From: Parvularculaceae bacterium
GTDB taxonomy: Bacteria; Pseudomonadota; Alphaproteobacteria; Caulobacterales; Parvularculaceae
DNA: 17,791 nt
Assembly: GCA_004213235.1 (NCBI GenBank)
Contig: SHAI01000020.1
Location: forward strand, 1-17,791
Direction of reading: 5' to 3'
The notes beneath the pieces are model-generated. The model had not been told where the DNA came from, made no database searches, and saw only the letters and a program-made list of their open reading frames with translations. Below are positions 15,048-17,791 of the stretch, in pieces. Position 1 is the first letter of the stretch. Every line of letters begins with the position of its first letter. The position numbers and the translations under genes are program-made.

Positions 15048-15782
15048 ACGGTCCCTGTCGAAATCTTCGACAGTCTCGATTCAACCAGCCTTGAGGCAAA
15101 GCGCCGGGCGGAAAGCGGGCAGGTGGTGCCTTGCTGGATCCTCGCGCGGCAGCAAACAGCCGGCTATGGGCGGCGCGGCGATGGCTGGGAAAGTACCCGC
15201 GGCAATTTGCATGCAACGCGGCTATTTCCTTTGTTGCCAGCTGATCCACCGGCCTCGGAGCTTTCCTTTGTTGCTGCGATTGCCATTGCTGAGGCGATTG
15301 AAGCACTGGCCCAGACGAGCACACCGCAACTGAAATGGCCGAACGATGTTTATATTGACGATGCAAAAATCTGCGGGCTCCTGCCAGAATTGATCGCGCG
15401 GGCATCCGGCCGGCAATATGTCGCTCTTGGCGTCGGGCTTAATATTGCGGTGGCACCATGTCTGGCGGACCGGAAGACCACACGGCTGGCGAATTTCTTG
15501 CCAGGCCCGCTTCCGACGCCGGAAGATGTGCTAGACATCGTTGAAGGCAGGTTTGACCGCTGGCTTGCTGAATGGCGGCGGGATGGATTTGCGCCAATCG
15601 CTGCGGCGTGGACTGAGCGGGCATATGGCCTTGGACGGATGGGTTGGGTAGTTGATGCAGGCCCCACCATTTCGGGGGTAATTGAGGGGCTTGCGACAGA
15701 TGGCGCATTGTGTCTCAACGATGGTGGACGCATCGTCATGGCGCGCGCCGGGTCTTTACGTTTCAATGCACCAGATGCCTGA
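15045..15782 (+). CDS. birA: Biotin--[acetyl-CoA-carboxylase] ligase, class I (no DNA-binding domain)
   Basis: The product has 245 residues. It activates biotin with ATP and attaches it to biotin carboxyl carrier protein. Visible motifs are DSLDSTSLEAKR (9-20), the biotinyl-AMP loop TAGYGRRGDGWES (38-50), KWPNDVYIDDAKICGLLPE (97-115) with the WPND and K-x-x-G-x-L signature, and VALGVGLNI (126-134). The small C-terminal barrel follows from about residue 198. The N-terminal helix-turn-helix of E. coli BirA is absent, so it should be a ligase without repressor function. Translation starts at TTG 15045. It sits in the conserved order nuoN-birA-coaX-rnj, and coaX begins 17 bases after its stop. 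Confidence 0.94.
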   Translation: MTVPVEIFDSLDSTSLEAKRRAESGQVVPCWILARQQTAGYGRRGDGWESTRGNLHATRLFPLLPADPPASELSFVAAIAIAEAIEALAQTSTPQLKWPNDVYIDDAKICGLLPELIARASGRQYVALGVGLNIAVAPCLADRKTTRLANFLPGPLPTPEDVLDIVEGRFDRWLAEWRRDGFAPIAAAWTERAYGLGRMGWVVDAGPTISGVIEGLATDGALCLNDGGRIVMARAGSLRFNAPDA

Positions 15783-15799
15783 TTGTTTGGGAGAGCGCT

Positions 15800-16579
15800 A
15801 TGCTGTTGGCTATCGATGTTGGCAACACAAATTCCGCGATCGCTTTGTTCGACGGGGAAGAGATGCTGGCGCGCTGGCGGACATCAACCTCCAGTACCCG
15901 TACTGCTGATGAATATGCGGTTTGGCTGTCGCAGCTGATGGACCTGTCCGGTTTCCAGCTGGCCGATATCACCGATTGCATTATTTCCAATGTCGTCCCG
16001 CAATCTCTTTTCCATTTGCGAAATCTGGCGCGGCGCTATTTTGATATTGAACCTTTCGTGGTGAGCGCTGCCACCATTCCGGGGGTAGAGGTTCGTATCT
16101 CGAAACCAACGGAAGCCGGTGCGGACCGGCTGGTGAATACCGTCGGCGCGTTTAAAGCCTATGGCGGACATCTGGTAATTGTTGATAGCGGCACGGCGAC
16201 GAATTTTGATATTGTTGGCGGCGACGGGGCGTTTGAAGGCGGGGTGATCGCGCCGGGTATCAACCTTTCGATGCAGGCGCTCCATGAAGCGGCCGCACAA
16301 TTGCCGCGGATTGCCATTGAGCAACCGGAAAACGTCATCGGCAAAGATACCGTCGGTGCCATGCAATCGGGGGTCTTCTGGGGCTATGTCGGCCTGATTG
16401 AAGGCGTAATTGCGCGTATCAAGCAAGAATACCCCGTGCCGTTAAAAGTAGTGGCAACGGGCGGTGTTGCGTCACTGTTTGAGGGGGCAACGAAACAGAT
16501 AGACCACTTTGACGTTGATTTGACGATCAAGGGTCTTCTTGAGATTCATCGCCGGGTGAAAGCAGGGGCAGTTGCGTAA
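15800..16579 (+). CDS. coaX: Type III pantothenate kinase
   Basis: CoaX phosphorylates pantothenate with ATP, the first step of coenzyme A synthesis. It belongs to the ASKHA fold and needs a monovalent cation. From the ATG at 15800 it has 259 residues, the usual length. Motifs are LLAIDVGNTNSA (2-13, phosphate loop), EAGADRLVNTVGA (105-117, with the catalytic Asp109), VDSGTATNFD (128-137, with the cation-binding Asp129), and GGVIAPGINLSMQAL (147-161). A GGGAGAG ribosome site immediately precedes the ATG. The frame extends upstream to 15710 inside birA, but that part is not conserved-looking. The rnj start lies one base after its stop. Confidence 0.95.
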   Translation: MLLAIDVGNTNSAIALFDGEEMLARWRTSTSSTRTADEYAVWLSQLMDLSGFQLADITDCIISNVVPQSLFHLRNLARRYFDIEPFVVSAATIPGVEVRISKPTEAGADRLVNTVGAFKAYGGHLVIVDSGTATNFDIVGGDGAFEGGVIAPGINLSMQALHEAAAQLPRIAIEQPENVIGKDTVGAMQSGVFWGYVGLIEGVIARIKQEYPVPLKVVATGGVASLFEGATKQIDHFDVDLTIKGLLEIHRRVKAGAVA

Positions 16580-16580
16580 T

Positions 16581-17791
16581 ATGTCTGTAGACGAATTGGT
16601 TTTTCTGCCCCTCGGTGGCTCTGGTGAAATCGGCATGAACATGAACCTTTACGGGTTCGGTCCAGCCGCGTCGCGCCAGTGGATCATGATCGATTGCGGT
16701 GTGACGTTTGCTGATTACCGCACGCCAGGCATTGATGTCATAACGCCGGATCCAAGTTATATCCTGGAACAGAAGGAAAATTTACTTGCGCTGTTTTTGA
16801 CCCATGGGCACGAGGACCATATCGGCGCGGTTGCACATCTTGCCGCCGATCTTGGCTGCCCGGTTTATGCAACGCCCTTTACCGCACAGCTCGTTGAAGG
16901 AAAACTGAAAGAAGCGGATATAGATATTGACTTCCGCGTGATCAAAATGGGCGCACGCGTGGAGGTTGGCCCTTTTGATCTGGAATATGTGACGCTGACG
17001 CACTCTATTCCAGAACCAAGCGCGATCGCGATTCGAACGCGTCTGGGGAATATTCTGCACACGGGGGATTGGAAACTTGACCCGTCCCCAACCTTGGGGC
17101 CGGTTGCTGACGAAGATGCGTTAGCCGCGTTTGGCCGTGAAGGGGTGAAGGCAATTATTTGCGATTCCACCAACATTCTTTCGCCGGGCGAGAGTGGGTC
17201 GGAACAGGGGGTAAAGGATAATTTAACTGAGCTGATTGGTGCGCAAACCGGCCGGGTGTTTGTCGCGACGTTCGCGTCAAACGTCTCGCGCGTGGTATCA
17301 ATTTGCCGCGCGGCGGCGGCGGCGGACAGAAGTGTTTGCCTTATGGGCCGTTCCATGTTGCGGATCGTTGCAGCCGCGCAGGCGGTTGATCTTCTGCCCG
17401 CTGACATTGGCTTCGTGGACCCTCGCGAGGCAGGTTTTATCCCGCGCGAGCATGTCCTTTATCTATGCACAGGCAGCCAGGGCGAACCGCGTGCCGCCCT
17501 TGCCCGAATTGCCCGCGACGATCATCCCGACGTCACGCTAAATGACGGCGATACGGTGATTTTTTCGTCGAAAATCATCCCTGGAAATGAACGGGAGATC
17601 TTCGATCTGCAAAACAGCCTGGTGGAGTTGGGGGCACGGGTCATTACTGAAAAAGATGCCGACATTCACGTATCCGGACACCCCAATCAGGACGAAGTGC
17701 GCCGTATGTATGAGTGGGCGCAGGCAGAATATGCGGTTCCTGTCCACGGTGAGGCGCGTCATCTGAAATTCCATGCCGAGTTTGCGCGCAC
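16581..17791 (+). CDS. rnj: Ribonuclease J (partial, runs off the right edge)
   Basis: The first 403 codons are present of a family usually about 550 residues long; the C-terminal part lies outside the window. RNase J is a zinc-dependent metallo-beta-lactamase/beta-CASP nuclease with 5'-exo and endo activity in RNA maturation and decay. LPLGGSGEIGMN (9-20) is the N-terminal signature. THGHEDH (74-80) supplies H75, H77, D79 and H80. H141 and D163 complete the metal site. The beta-CASP part has ICDSTN (193-198), FASNVSR (231-237), GSQGEP (298-303), SGHPNQDE (365-372) and PVHGE (387-391). The ATG is at 16581, one base after the coaX stop, so it is translated with coaX. No frame break is seen. 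Confidence 0.95.
   Translation, partial: MSVDELVFLPLGGSGEIGMNMNLYGFGPAASRQWIMIDCGVTFADYRTPGIDVITPDPSYILEQKENLLALFLTHGHEDHIGAVAHLAADLGCPVYATPFTAQLVEGKLKEADIDIDFRVIKMGARVEVGPFDLEYVTLTHSIPEPSAIAIRTRLGNILHTGDWKLDPSPTLGPVADEDALAAFGREGVKAIICDSTNILSPGESGSEQGVKDNLTELIGAQTGRVFVATFASNVSRVVSICRAAAAADRSVCLMGRSMLRIVAAAQAVDLLPADIGFVDPREAGFIPREHVLYLCTGSQGEPRAALARIARDDHPDVTLNDGDTVIFSSKIIPGNEREIFDLQNSLVELGARVITEKDADIHVSGHPNQDEVRRMYEWAQAEYAVPVHGEARHLKFHAEFAR

Noticed and set aside
1..17791. CRISPR array, insertion sequence, tRNA, phage, toxin-antitoxin or defence genes
   Set aside because: No regular spaced repeats, transposase motifs, tRNA folds or defence-protein motifs were seen on either strand; all long frames are explained by the listed genes.

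Overview
The window comes from an alphaproteobacterial chromosome. It carries the distal part of the nuo operon for respiratory complex I (NADH:ubiquinone oxidoreductase), followed by birA, coaX and the gene for RNase J, an order typical of Alphaproteobacteria. NuoG has N1b, N5 and N4 cluster ligands but no N7 cysteines, which fits alphaproteobacterial and mitochondrial-type complex I. The genus cannot be named from the sequence.

Layout, left to right: the last 56 codons of nuoF (1-171), a strong intrinsic terminator, then a gene for an HU-family nucleoid protein with a 92-residue lysine-rich histone H1-like tail (510-1058) with its own terminator. Next come an acetyltransferase gene of the GNAT family (1387-1905) and nuoG (2039-4135), followed by a run of hairpins and terminators. 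A TonB-dependent siderophore receptor lies on the opposite strand (6423-4285) behind a Fur-like box. Then nuoH and nuoI, a 282-bp gap with degenerate direct repeats, nuoJ, nuoK, and the compact block nuoL-nuoM-nuoN-birA-coaX-rnj. The last gene runs off the right edge.

Together the nuo genes supply the end of NuoF (the fourth ligand of cluster N3), NuoG and NuoI (electron-transfer arm), NuoH (quinone site region), and NuoJ, K, L, M and N (membrane proton-pumping arm). BirA attaches biotin to carboxylases, CoaX starts coenzyme A synthesis, and RNase J processes RNA.

The most notable points are these. (1) The nuo cluster is broken into several transcription segments by unrelated genes and intrinsic terminators. 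(2) NuoL carries an 81-residue loop with 20 histidines and 20 acidic residues, partly built from 15-bp tandem repeats, and predicted to face the periplasm. (3) The HU protein has a near-perfect five-residue xxxKK repeat tail that contains several A-rich slippery heptamers. (4) A probably iron-regulated receptor shares an intergenic region with nuoH. I see no CRISPR array, insertion sequence, tRNA or rRNA, and no recognisable new defence or biosynthetic system.
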